Shown in pieces: positions 26,415 through 35,349 of a DNA stretch of 64,000 nt. The position numbers were made by a program, and so were the translations under genes. Numbering within the stretch: the stretch's first letter is position 1; each line of letters opens with the position of its first letter. Source of the DNA: Castellaniella denitrificans (lineage in GTDB: Bacteria; Pseudomonadota; Gammaproteobacteria; Burkholderiales; Burkholderiaceae_B); assembly GCF_027214045.1 (NCBI RefSeq), contig NZ_JAPWHE010000008.1, positions 1 through 64,000 of the forward strand. Reading direction: 5' to 3'. The notes under the pieces are model-generated. The model searched no databases. It was not told the DNA's origin and was given only the letters and a program-made list of their open reading frames with translations.

Positions 26415-28136
26415 TCACAGATCCTCGGAACCCAGCAGCATCTCGGTCAGGCCGCGGCCTGCCTTCACCATGGGCCAGACGTTCTCGGTCTGATCGGTGA
26501 TGAAATCCATGAACACCAGACGGTCCTTGTATTTCGTGAACGCCTCGCGCAGGGCGGGCTCGACGTCGGCGGGCTTGTCGATGCGCATGCCGACATGGCC
26601 ATAGCTCTCGACCAGCTTGACGAAATCCGGCAGGGCGTCGACATACGATTCCGAATAGCGCGAACCGTATTCGATCTGCTGCCACTGGCGCACCATGCCC
26701 AGATAGCGGTTGTTCAGGCACAAGACCTTGGGCGTCAGGTGATACTGCTTGCAGGTGGACAGTTCCTGGATGTTCATCTGGATCGAGCCCTCGCCGGTAA
26801 TGACGGCGACGTCGCGGTCCGGATTGGCCATCTGCACCCCCATGGCGTAGGGCAGGCCCACGCCCATGGTGCCCAGACCGCCGGAATTGACCCACCGGCG
26901 CGGCTCAGGGAAAGGATAGTACTGGGCCGCCCACATCTGGTGCTGGCCCACGTCGGATGTGACGAAGGCCTGGCCGCGCGTGATTTCCCACAGTTTCTGG
27001 ATCACGAACTGCGGCTTGATCACCGTGTCGGAGTTTTCGTAGTCCAGACACTTGCGGTCGCGCCAGGTGTCGACCTGCTTCCACCAGGCGTCCAGGCGGC
27101 GCTCGGACAGGCCCTGTTCGGCCATCGACTGGGCGTACAGGCCGATCAGGTCCTGCAGGACTTCCTTGACATCGCCCACAATGGGCACGTCCACGCGGAC
27201 CCGCTTGGAGATCGAGGACGGGTCGATGTCCACGTGCACGATCTTGCGCGGCACCTGGGCGAAATGCTTGGGATTGCCGATGACGCGGTCGTCGAAGCGC
27301 GCGCCGATGCCGATCAGCACGTCGCAGTGCTGCATCGCCATATTGGCCTCGTAGGTGCCATGCATGCCGGGCATGCCGACGAAACGCTCGTCCGTGCCCG
27401 GATAGGCGCCCAGGCCCATCAGGGTCGTGGTGCAGGGCGCGCCGGTCAGGCGGACCAGCTTGCGCAGTTCGTCGGCGGCGTCGGCCAGCACGACCCCGCC
27501 GCCGGCGTAGATCATCGGGCGCTCGGCGGCCAGCAGCATCTGCACGGCTTTCTTGATCTGGCCCTGGTGGCCCTTGGTGACCGGCGCATACGAACGCAAC
27601 TGGACCGGGGCGCGCGGCGGCGTGTATTTGCACATGGCCACGGAGACATCCTTGGGGATGTCCACCAGCACCGGACCGGGACGGCCGGAACGCGCGATGT
27701 AGAAGGCGCGGCGCAGGGTGTCGGCCAGATCCTTGACGTCGCGCACCAGGAAGTTGTGCTTGACGCAGGGACGGGTGATGCCGACCGTGTCGCATTCCTG
27801 GAAGGCATCCTGGCCGATGGCGTGCGTGGGCACCTGGCCGCTGAGGATGACCATGGGGATCGAATCCATGTAGGCCGTGGCGATGCCGGTGACGGCATTG
27901 GTCACGCCCGGGCCGCTGGTCACCAGGCAGACACCGGTTTTCTGGGAGGATCGGGAGTAGGCATCGGCGGCGTGGACGGCCGCCTGTTCGTGCCGCACGA
28001 GCACGTGCTGGAATTTGTCCTGCTTGTAGATCGCGTCGTAGATGTAGAGGACCGCCCCGCCGGGGTAGCCAAACACATGGTCTACGCCTTCCTCGATCAG
28101 ACAACGCACGACGATGTCGGCGCCATTGAGTTCCAT
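26415..28136 (-). CDS. ilvI: Acetolactate synthase large (catalytic) subunit
   Basis: A 573-residue ThDP- and FAD-dependent enzyme that joins pyruvate to pyruvate or 2-oxobutyrate. The ThDP glutamate region is DHVFGYPGGAVLYIYDAIY. The FAD domain includes GARFDDRVIGNPKHFA. The C-terminal ThDP-binding motif runs from VITGEGSIQMNIQEL to CLNNRYLGMVRQWQ. I chose the ATG at 28136 (MELNGADIVV), with AAGGAA upstream; the frame extends further but reads as leader sequence. It is the first gene of ilvI-ilvH-ilvC. Confidence 0.97.
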   Translation of the reverse strand: MELNGADIVVRCLIEEGVDHVFGYPGGAVLYIYDAIYKQDKFQHVLVRHEQAAVHAADAYSRSSQKTGVCLVTSGPGVTNAVTGIATAYMDSIPMVILSGQVPTHAIGQDAFQECDTVGITRPCVKHNFLVRDVKDLADTLRRAFYIARSGRPGPVLVDIPKDVSVAMCKYTPPRAPVQLRSYAPVTKGHQGQIKKAVQMLLAAERPMIYAGGGVVLADAADELRKLVRLTGAPCTTTLMGLGAYPGTDERFVGMPGMHGTYEANMAMQHCDVLIGIGARFDDRVIGNPKHFAQVPRKIVHVDIDPSSISKRVRVDVPIVGDVKEVLQDLIGLYAQSMAEQGLSERRLDAWWKQVDTWRDRKCLDYENSDTVIKPQFVIQKLWEITRGQAFVTSDVGQHQMWAAQYYPFPEPRRWVNSGGLGTMGVGLPYAMGVQMANPDRDVAVITGEGSIQMNIQELSTCKQYHLTPKVLCLNNRYLGMVRQWQQIEYGSRYSESYVDALPDFVKLVESYGHVGMRIDKPADVEPALREAFTKYKDRLVFMDFITDQTENVWPMVKAGRGLTEMLLGSEDL

Positions 28137-28377
28137 GATGATTCCTTTCTTGACCCGTATCGAGCACCAAGCGGCCTTTCGGCGGCCCGGGCCAGTCCCG
28201 GCGATCCGCGACATGATCCGACGCTGGGCGATTCACGGAATCGCTTTGCCCGGACACATTGCGGGACCAGTCTGCGCCCCTTGGCACAAGACACACGCGC
28301 CCTGCGGCGCAACGTGGTGGAAATGGACGCCCCGGACCGCGCTTGTGGCACATCCTGGGACATAAAGACGGAAGACG

Positions 28378-28477
28378 AAAAAAACCGGGTGTGTGACCCG
28401 GGAGCGTTCGCCGCATCGGGTGGCCGCGATAGGGCCGACCGAGGGGCTAATTTACCGCGTTGCAACAAGGGGTGCAA
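28378..28477 (-). promoter_or_regulatory. ilvI leader: sigma70 promoter followed by an early intrinsic terminator
   Basis: On the minus strand there is a -35 box TTGCAC (28472-28477), a 17-nt spacer and a -10 box TAAATT (28449-28454). A 6-bp hairpin (28385-28390 with 28396-28401) and seven Ts (28378-28384) follow about 40-65 nt after the start point. ilvI begins 240 nt further on. Transcription would make a short RNA of about 65 nt unless the terminator is overridden. This fits attenuation or a small RNA. No leader peptide rich in Ile, Leu or Val codons is visible. Confidence 0.6.
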
Positions 28478-28574
28478 GCGAGTGGCCGGCGGCGCCATGC
28501 CTCGACCGTGCGCGGAGGACCGGCGGATTTGCCTATACTGGCGCCATCGCACTTCCATCCCGGATGCCGGCCGC

Positions 28575-30806
28575 ATGATCCTGCCCACTTCGCAGTTGCA
28601 GCGCTTCTTCTACAGCCACTATTTTTTCGGCGGGCTGCGCCAGGCCACAGGCGTGCTGCTGCCGGCCCTGGTGCTGTCGGGCGTCTTCGGCTGGCACGCC
28701 GCCGGCTTCGTGGCGGCGGTCGGCGCCGCCTGCGTGGCGATCCTGGACCAGCCCGGCGGCCCCCGGCGCTATGGCATCAACGGCATGTTCGCCGCCCTGT
28801 GCCTGGGCTCGGCCACCACGGCGCTGACCGGACTGGCCTCCAGCCACGTCCTGGCCATCTGGCTGGTCGTGCCGGCCCTGTGCTTCGGCTTCTCGATGCT
28901 GACCGTCTACGGCAAGCACGGCGGCCTGCTGGGCTTCGCCTGCCTGCTGATCATGACCCTGACCCTGCGCACGCCGCTGACGCCGGCCGACGTGCTGCAG
29001 CACACGCTGACCTCGTTCCTGGGCGGGGCCTTCTATCTGCTCTACAGCGCCGCCGCCCACAGGCTGATGTGGCACCGCGAGGAGCAGCAGGCCCTGTCCG
29101 TGGCGCTGTTCGCCACGGCCGATTACATCGCCGCGCGGGCCCGCTTCTACGATATCCACCAGGACCTGGACGACAGCTACCGCCATCTGATCCGCCGCCA
29201 GGCCCTCATGACCGAGGCGCACCAGGCCGCGCGCGACATGGTGCTGCGCGAACAGCCGCGCGGCACCACCACCCATGCCGATCGGCTGCGCCAAGGACTG
29301 CTGAACCTGTTCGTCGACATGATCAACCTGCTCGACAGCATGGTGGCCACCCACACGGATTACGCCACCCTGCGGCGCGCGCTGCCCGACAGCGACATCC
29401 TGCTGTTCGTGCGAGACGCCATGATCAAACTGGCCGCCAACGTGGGCGGCCTGGCCCTGAACGTGGCGCGCAACCGCCGCCACCGGGTGCGCAACAGCGT
29501 CAAGGCCGAACTGCGCGCCCTGGAATTCGAACTGCAGCAACTGCGCGAAAGCGGCATGCCGCAATCCGATCCCGAACTCTACGCCCTGCTGGTGCAGGTA
29601 CTGCGGCGGCTGCGCAACATGACGCGGCAGGTCGACCGCATGGCGGACCATTCCGTGAACCCGGTCCCGCCCCAGACCGATCCGCTGCGCGCGAATCAGA
29701 CCCTGAACCGGTTCCTGACGCGACAGAAGTGGCGCGCGGATCTGCTGACGCGCAACCTGAACCGCCGGTCGGCGCATTTCCGCTATGCGCTGCGCGTGGC
29801 GGTCGCGGCGCTGCTGGCCATGGTGGTGGGCGCCTTGCTGGCGCATGCCCCGCTGGTGAGCGCGCTGGATCCGGGCATGGCGGGCCATGGCTACTGGATC
29901 GTGCTGACGGTGCTGATCATCATGAAGCCCGGCTTCGCGCTGACCCGCCAGCGCAACGGCTGGCGCCTGACGGGCACGCTGATCGGCTGCGGCCTGTCGC
30001 TGCTGCTGTTCGGCCTGGTGAAAAGCCCACCCGCACTCCTCTTCATCCTGGTGGCCAGCAGCGTGCTGGGCTACAGCCTGGTCCAGGTCAACTACACCCT
30101 GTCGGCGATGTTCAATACCTTGTTCGTGCTGCTGGTGTTCCATTTCCTCGCGCCGGGGTCCAACGCGGTCGTGGGCGAACGCCTGGCGGATACCGTGATC
30201 GGCAGCATCCTGGCGCTCACCTGCAGCTACATCCTGCCGTCCTGGGAACGAAACACCCTCGGCGAACTGGCCCGGGCGCTGCGCGCCGCCAACCAGGCTT
30301 TTCTGCAAACGGGCCTGGACCACGTCCGCGCCTGCCGCGCCGCACGGGCGGCTGGCGCGACCGACGCCCCGGAAACCAGCGAGGCCGACGTGCGCTGGCG
30401 GCTGGCCCGCAAGCACGTACACATCGCCTTCAGCAATTTCGCCTCGGCTTTCTACCGCATGATGGACGAACCCGTCAGCCGCCAGCGCCACGTGCCGGAA
30501 CTGAACCGTCTGCTGATCCAGAACCATACGCTGGCCTCGCAGATCGCCGCCGTGATTCCGCACCTGGCGCTGATCGATGACGAGCCCGCGGGCATCCGGC
30601 AAGCGCTGGCCGCCACGCAGGACGCGCTGGCGGGCCGGGATGCCTCGCCGCCCAACGTGATCGAGACCGAAGGCGACTACGCCGCCCTCGCCTATCCCCT
30701 GCGCCAGATGATCAAGGCCGCGCAGCGCATCGACGAGGAAATGCGGGCGCTGCAGGCCCCGCCGGACGGACCGGCTGCGCGGGCGCGGCCGGCGACGGCC
30801 GGCTGA
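28575..30806 (+). CDS. FUSC/YccS-family inner-membrane protein
   Basis: A 743-residue membrane protein with two blocks of helices (about 20-170 and 400-560) and a cytoplasmic domain after each. This is the layout of the YccS/YhfK and fusaric-acid-resistance (FUSC) family, which is linked to efflux of aromatic acids. Helical text includes YWIVLTVLIIMKPGFALTRQ and RNGWRLTGTLIGCGLSLLL, the conserved second-block motif. The long open frame begins far upstream, antisense to ilvHI, but only the part from the ATG at 28575 (MILPTSQLQRFFYSHYFFGG) reads as protein. It is divergent from ilvI. Confidence 0.85.
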   Translation: MILPTSQLQRFFYSHYFFGGLRQATGVLLPALVLSGVFGWHAAGFVAAVGAACVAILDQPGGPRRYGINGMFAALCLGSATTALTGLASSHVLAIWLVVPALCFGFSMLTVYGKHGGLLGFACLLIMTLTLRTPLTPADVLQHTLTSFLGGAFYLLYSAAAHRLMWHREEQQALSVALFATADYIAARARFYDIHQDLDDSYRHLIRRQALMTEAHQAARDMVLREQPRGTTTHADRLRQGLLNLFVDMINLLDSMVATHTDYATLRRALPDSDILLFVRDAMIKLAANVGGLALNVARNRRHRVRNSVKAELRALEFELQQLRESGMPQSDPELYALLVQVLRRLRNMTRQVDRMADHSVNPVPPQTDPLRANQTLNRFLTRQKWRADLLTRNLNRRSAHFRYALRVAVAALLAMVVGALLAHAPLVSALDPGMAGHGYWIVLTVLIIMKPGFALTRQRNGWRLTGTLIGCGLSLLLFGLVKSPPALLFILVASSVLGYSLVQVNYTLSAMFNTLFVLLVFHFLAPGSNAVVGERLADTVIGSILALTCSYILPSWERNTLGELARALRAANQAFLQTGLDHVRACRAARAAGATDAPETSEADVRWRLARKHVHIAFSNFASAFYRMMDEPVSRQRHVPELNRLLIQNHTLASQIAAVIPHLALIDDEPAGIRQALAATQDALAGRDASPPNVIETEGDYAALAYPLRQMIKAAQRIDEEMRALQAPPDGPAARARPATAG

Positions 30807-30823
30807 AGCCGGCCCCGGTCATC

Positions 30824-32143
30824 CTACGAGACCGCCGCGCCCATGACCAGTTCGGGCAACCAGGTGACGATCCCCGGAAACACGCACAGCAGCACGATGG
30901 CCGTCATCATCACCAGCACGTAGGGCAGCGCCCCCTTGAGGATTTCCTGGGTCGGAACGTCCGGCGCGATGGAGTTGAGAACGAACAGGTTCAAGCCCAC
31001 GGGCGGCGTGATCAGACCAATCTCCATGTTGATCGTCAGCACCACGGCGAACCAGTAGGGATCGAAGCCCGCCTGGGTGATGATGGGCAGCAGCAGCGGC
31101 GCCGCCATGACGATGATGGCCACCGGCGGCAGGAACATCCCCGCCACCAGCAGGAAGACGTTGATCAGCCCCATCAGCAGCCAGCGGTTGATCTCCAACG
31201 CGGCGATGGCCGCCGCCAGGGACTGGGTGATGAACAGGGACGACAGGGCGAAAGCGAACAGTTCGGCCGAAGCCATGATCATCATGATCATGACGCTTTC
31301 GCGCATCGCCGAACCGAACACGTCGACGTAGGTCTTCAGACGGAACAGGCGGTAAATGAGCACGACCACCACCAGCGTCAGCAGGGCGCCGGCGCCGGCG
31401 GCCTCGGACGGCGTCGCCACGCCGCCGTACAGCACGAAGAGCATGCCCAGGATGATCAGCAGCAGGGGAAGCACTTTGGGCAGGGCTTCCAGCTTGTCGC
31501 GCCAGGAATAATTCAGGGTCCCGCCGCCGAAGCGGAAGCCTTTCCGCCGGGCGTCGTACAGGGCCCAGGCCATGAACATGCAAGTCAGCAGGATCCCGGG
31601 CATCACCCCGGCGAGAAAGAGCCGGCCGATCGACGTCTGCGTCGAAATGCCGTAGACGATCATGGTGACCGAGGGCGGTATCAGAATGCCCAGCGTGCCG
31701 CCGGCCGCGATCGAGCCGGTGGCCACCGAGGCCGGATAGCCGCGACCGAGCATTTCCGGGATGCCCATCTTGCCGATGGCCGCGCAGGTGGCCGGGCTGG
31801 ATCCGGTCATGCCGGAAAAGATCGCGCAGGCACCGATGTTCGAGAGGACCAGGCCGCCGGGCACCTTGTGCAGCCAGCGATCCAGAGCTTTGTACAAGTC
31901 GCCGCCGGCCGGCGTTCCGGCCACGATGGCCCCCATCAGCACGAACATCGGAATGGCGACATAGCCCAGGTTGGCGATCCCCGCGAACATGGTCTCGGCC
32001 AGCACGTAGATCACGCCCGGCCCCATGTCCAGAAACAGGCCGACCACGGCGGCCAGCCCCAGGGCGAAGGCGATGGGCATGCCGGTCGCCAGCATCAGGC
32101 ACAGGCCCAGGACGATGCAGATCCCCGCGAGGGTGGGCGTCAT
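30824..32143 (-). CDS. TRAP transporter large permease subunit (DctM family), malonate locus
   Basis: A 439-residue, roughly twelve-helix permease. Landmarks are IPMFVLMGAIVAG, GACAIFSGMTGSSPATCAAI, GGTLGILIPPSVTMIVYG, GVATPSEAAGAGA and LITPPVGLNLFVLN. The ATG at 32143 overlaps the end of the small subunit by 4 bp. It is the last gene of the leftward malonate unit, so malonate or a close dicarboxylate is the likely cargo. Confidence 0.92.
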   Translation of the reverse strand: MTPTLAGICIVLGLCLMLATGMPIAFALGLAAVVGLFLDMGPGVIYVLAETMFAGIANLGYVAIPMFVLMGAIVAGTPAGGDLYKALDRWLHKVPGGLVLSNIGACAIFSGMTGSSPATCAAIGKMGIPEMLGRGYPASVATGSIAAGGTLGILIPPSVTMIVYGISTQTSIGRLFLAGVMPGILLTCMFMAWALYDARRKGFRFGGGTLNYSWRDKLEALPKVLPLLLIILGMLFVLYGGVATPSEAAGAGALLTLVVVVLIYRLFRLKTYVDVFGSAMRESVMIMMIMASAELFAFALSSLFITQSLAAAIAALEINRWLLMGLINVFLLVAGMFLPPVAIIVMAAPLLLPIITQAGFDPYWFAVVLTINMEIGLITPPVGLNLFVLNSIAPDVPTQEILKGALPYVLVMMTAIVLLCVFPGIVTWLPELVMGAAVS

Positions 32144-32628
32144 GACGGCTCTCCCGACAGTTTCATGATTTCGACGACGTACTGCAGGCTCAGCAGGGCG
32201 AACCCGAACACCACCGGCGCCAGCGGCATCCACAGCGGCACGGCGGCCACGCTGGAGGTGGTCCAGCCACCGTCCAGCGCCTCGAACAGGTGCACCCCGG
32301 TGGCCGCAGTCATCAGGACGCAGAACGCCAGCCCCAGCCAGGCGCCCACGCGGTCCAGCCAGCGACGGGTCCTGGCTCCCACCAGCATCTGGATGAAATC
32401 CACGCCGACATGGCCCTTGGTCATGAGCACGTAGGGCGCGCCCAGGAAGATGGCCGCCGTGGCGCCGAACACCACGGCCTCGGTCTGCCAGATCGTGGGC
32501 GCGCGGAACACGTAGCGCATCATGATCATCTGGCAGACCACCAGCATCGCGAACACCAGCAGCAGGGCCGACAGCACGCCACAGGCGCGCGTCAGGCCTT
32601 CCACCCAGCGCGTAAAGACTCGATTCAT
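32140..32628 (-). CDS. TRAP transporter small membrane subunit (DctQ family), malonate locus
   Basis: A 162-residue, four-helix membrane protein with the DctQ pattern APTIWQTEAVVFGATAAIFL and TKGHVGVDFI. GGGAGG precedes the ATG at 32628. It partners with the DctM protein, whose gene overlaps its stop codon. It lies 100 bp downstream of the receptor gene. Confidence 0.9.
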   Translation of the reverse strand: MNRVFTRWVEGLTRACGVLSALLLVFAMLVVCQMIMMRYVFRAPTIWQTEAVVFGATAAIFLGAPYVLMTKGHVGVDFIQMLVGARTRRWLDRVGAWLGLAFCVLMTAATGVHLFEALDGGWTTSSVAAVPLWMPLAPVVFGFALLSLQYVVEIMKLSGEPS

Positions 32629-32728
32629 GCGACCTCCCTGTGCGTCGCGCAAGGCGGGGAAAACAGGCGTCCCCCCCGGATGGGCCATGCGGGCACCGCC
32701 CTTGGCGGGCGGCGCCCGCGCACGGGCG

Positions 32729-33724
32729 CTACTGGACGGCCAGCGCCTTCCTCAGCAGTTCGTCGCCCCCCTTCACCTTCTCGGCGAACAGGCGGTAGGA
32801 AGAGTGCTTGGCCACCGCCATCCAGGCCTGGTAGTCCTCAGGCGTCATGGTCACGACCTCCACCCCGGCCTTGGTATAGACGTCGCGCATTTTCTGCTCG
32901 CCTTTCTTCGCCTCCTCGAAGAAGTAGGCCTCCGCCTTCTTCGCCGCCGCCAGGATGGCCTCACGCTGCCTGGGCTCCAGGCCGTCGAAGACCTTCTTGG
33001 ACATCAGCACCGGCTCGTACATGAACCACAGCGCGTTGTCTCCCGGCGCGGTCAGGCACTTGGCCTGTTCGTACAGGCGATAGGACACGAAGCTGTCGTT
33101 GGATGTGTTGGCCGCGTCCAGGACCCCCGTCTGCATGGCCGAATAGACTTCGGAAGACGGCATGGACGAGATCGATGCGCCCGCCGCCGCCAGCATCTGC
33201 TCGAAGGCCGGACCGGCCGCCCGGATGACCTGCCCCTTGATGGTGTCCGGCGACGTGATGCAATGCTTCTTCGAAGCGAAGCCGCCCGCCAGCCAGGCGT
33301 CGGCGATGACCACGGCGCCCTGTTTCTCGACCAGTGCCTTGATGTCCTTCATGAAGTTGGACTGGTTCAGGCGCTGGGCATGCTCGTAGTTGCGCACCAG
33401 GCCCGGCATCAGGGTGGCGGAGAACTGCGGCACCCGGCCCGAGGCGTAGTCCAGCGGAAAGGCCGTCATGTCCAGTTGCCCGCGCGTGAGCGCGCCCCAC
33501 TGTTCTTTGGCCTTGTAAAGCGAAGAACCCGGGAAGACCTGGATCTTCAGCCCGACGTTGGCCGCCTCGACCTCGCGGGCGATGAGCTGCACCATTTCAT
33601 CGCGCGGGTCGCCCTGGCCTCCCGGAAACTGGTGCGAGGCCCGCAAGGTGGTTTCAGCCGGGGCGGCGCCCGATCCGGCCGCCAGGGCCAGTCCCAGCAT
33701 GGCGCATAGCATGTGTCGCTTCAT
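32729..33724 (-). CDS. TRAP transporter substrate-binding protein (DctP family), malonate locus
   Basis: A periplasmic receptor of 331 residues with a signal peptide (MKRHMLCAMLGLALAAGSGA, cleaved near PAE). It has the DctP texts QLDMTAFPLDYASGRVPQF, KGQVIRAAGPAFEQMLAAAG and PSSEVYSAMQTGVLDAANTS. Arg in VIRAAG is in the place of the carboxylate-binding arginine. AGGAGA lies just upstream of the ATG. It follows matB, so it would capture malonate for the MatA/MatB enzymes; the ligand is inferred from context. Confidence 0.9.
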   Translation of the reverse strand: MKRHMLCAMLGLALAAGSGAAPAETTLRASHQFPGGQGDPRDEMVQLIAREVEAANVGLKIQVFPGSSLYKAKEQWGALTRGQLDMTAFPLDYASGRVPQFSATLMPGLVRNYEHAQRLNQSNFMKDIKALVEKQGAVVIADAWLAGGFASKKHCITSPDTIKGQVIRAAGPAFEQMLAAAGASISSMPSSEVYSAMQTGVLDAANTSNDSFVSYRLYEQAKCLTAPGDNALWFMYEPVLMSKKVFDGLEPRQREAILAAAKKAEAYFFEEAKKGEQKMRDVYTKAGVEVVTMTPEDYQAWMAVAKHSSYRLFAEKVKGGDELLRKALAVQ

Positions 33725-33812
33725 GGTTGTCTCCTGATGATTTTTTATATGAGTCGCCGGCCCGGGTCCGGGCGCGGCCATGGCCCCGGCGGGGCCTATC
33801 GAACGCCCCTTC

Positions 33813-35348
33813 TCATTCCAGGTCCGCGTACTGCTGCCGCAGCACGTTCTTCTGGACCTTGCCCATGGCATTGCGCGGCAGCGCATCGATCACGTGTATT
33901 TTTTTCGGCACTTTGAAATTGGCCAGGCCCGATTTCAGGCCGGCCTGGATGGCGGCGGGATCCACCGCGGTCCCGGCGCGCGGCACCACCACGGCCACCA
34001 CGGCCTCGCCAAAGTCCGCGTGCGGCACGCCGATGACGGCCGACTCCTGGACGCCGGGCATGGCGTCGATGACCATCTCGATTTCCTTGGGGTAGACGTT
34101 GTAGCCCCCGGAGATGATCAGATCCTTGCTGCGGCCCACGATGCTCAGGTAGTCGTCCGGGATGCCCGCCCCGCCCAGCATGCCGATGTCGCCGGTGCGG
34201 AACCAGCCATCCGCGGTGAACTCCTCGCGGGTTTTTTCAGGCATGCGCCAGTAGCCGGCGAACACGTTGGGTCCACGCACCTGGACATGGCCCGGCTCGC
34301 CGACCGCGACGGGCCGGTCGGCGTCGTCCACCACCCGGACCGTCTCGCCGGGCAAGGCCGGCCCCACGGTGCCGGGGATGCGCTCGCCACGCGCCGGATC
34401 CCAGGGGTTGGACGTGATCATGCCGGTCTCGCTCATGCCGTAGCGCTCCAGGATGGTCATGCCGGAGCGCGCCTGGAATTCGCGGAAGGTATCCACCAGC
34501 AGCGGCGCGGAGCCGGAGATGAACAGCCGCATATTGGCGCATGTCTCGCGGCCGAAGCGGGGATCGGCCAGCAGGCGGACGTAGTACGTGGGCACCCCCA
34601 TCATCAGCGTGCAGCGCGGCAGGTAGCGCAGGGCCTGTTCCACGTCCAGCTTCGGCAGCCAGATCATGCGCGCGCCCGCCAGCAGCGCCCCGTGGGACGC
34701 CACGAACAATCCGTGGACGTGGAAGATCGGCAGCATGTGCAGCAGCACGTCGTCGCCGCGCCACCCCCAGAAATCCCGCAGAGTGAGCGCGTTGGCGGCC
34801 AGATTGGCGTGCGTCAGCATCGCGCCCTTGCTGCGCCCCGTCGTACCGGAGGTATACAGGATCGCGGCCAGATCCCCGGGGGCGCTGCGCGCGGTCTCGA
34901 AGACCGGATCCATGCCGGCGGCGGCCTCGACCAGCGAACCGCCGCCATCGGCATTCAGGGTCAGCACCCGGGCGGCGCCCTTGGCCCGCGCCAGGGGTTC
35001 GCACCAATGCTTCGCGCCATCCCCGCAGACCACCACGGCGGGCTCGGCGTCCCCCAGGAAATAGGCCACCTCGGCCTCGCGGTAGGCGGTATTCAGCGGC
35101 AGGTAGACCAGACCGGCGCGCAGGGTCGCCAGATAGAGCATCAAGGCCTCTGGGGATTTTTCGACCTGGACGGCGACGCGCGCGCCCGCCGGGGCGCCGA
35201 ACGAGCGCAGCAGCGCGGCCATGCGCCCGCTGATGGCGTCGATGTCCGCCCAACTGTAGGTGCGCTCCGGGGTTTCGATCGCCACGGCGCCCAGGTCGGC
35301 CGGAAAGCCACCCCGCAGCACGGTGTAGAGATTCGCATCGCGTTCCAA
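33813..35348 (-). CDS. matB: Malonyl-CoA synthetase
   Basis: A 511-residue acyl-CoA synthetase that activates malonate with ATP and CoA. AMP-binding motifs are LYTSGTTGRSKGAMLTH, ERYGMSETGMITSNPW and GWFRTGDIG. The end KKIHVIDALPRNAMGKVQKN holds the catalytic lysine. The frame has no good ATG near its beginning. A TTG at 35348 stands 7 nt after AGGAG and gives LERDANLYTVL, so I take that start. It lies one base after the crotonase-like stop. Specificity rests on similarity to MatB and on matA in the same unit. Confidence 0.88.
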   Translation of the reverse strand: MERDANLYTVLRGGFPADLGAVAIETPERTYSWADIDAISGRMAALLRSFGAPAGARVAVQVEKSPEALMLYLATLRAGLVYLPLNTAYREAEVAYFLGDAEPAVVVCGDGAKHWCEPLARAKGAARVLTLNADGGGSLVEAAAGMDPVFETARSAPGDLAAILYTSGTTGRSKGAMLTHANLAANALTLRDFWGWRGDDVLLHMLPIFHVHGLFVASHGALLAGARMIWLPKLDVEQALRYLPRCTLMMGVPTYYVRLLADPRFGRETCANMRLFISGSAPLLVDTFREFQARSGMTILERYGMSETGMITSNPWDPARGERIPGTVGPALPGETVRVVDDADRPVAVGEPGHVQVRGPNVFAGYWRMPEKTREEFTADGWFRTGDIGMLGGAGIPDDYLSIVGRSKDLIISGGYNVYPKEIEMVIDAMPGVQESAVIGVPHADFGEAVVAVVVPRAGTAVDPAAIQAGLKSGLANFKVPKKIHVIDALPRNAMGKVQKNVLRQQYADLE

Positions 35349-35349
35349 G

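Noticed and set aside
28200-28416. Leader peptide for ilvI attenuation
   Set aside because: The only frames after the promoter (for example one starting MRRTLPGHTPGFF) lack runs of Ile, Leu or Val codons and cross the terminator.
25878-28574. N-terminal half of a 1642-codon open frame running into the FUSC gene
   Set aside because: It lies antisense to ilvH and ilvI and has the composition of a codon-bias shadow. The recognisable protein begins at 28575.
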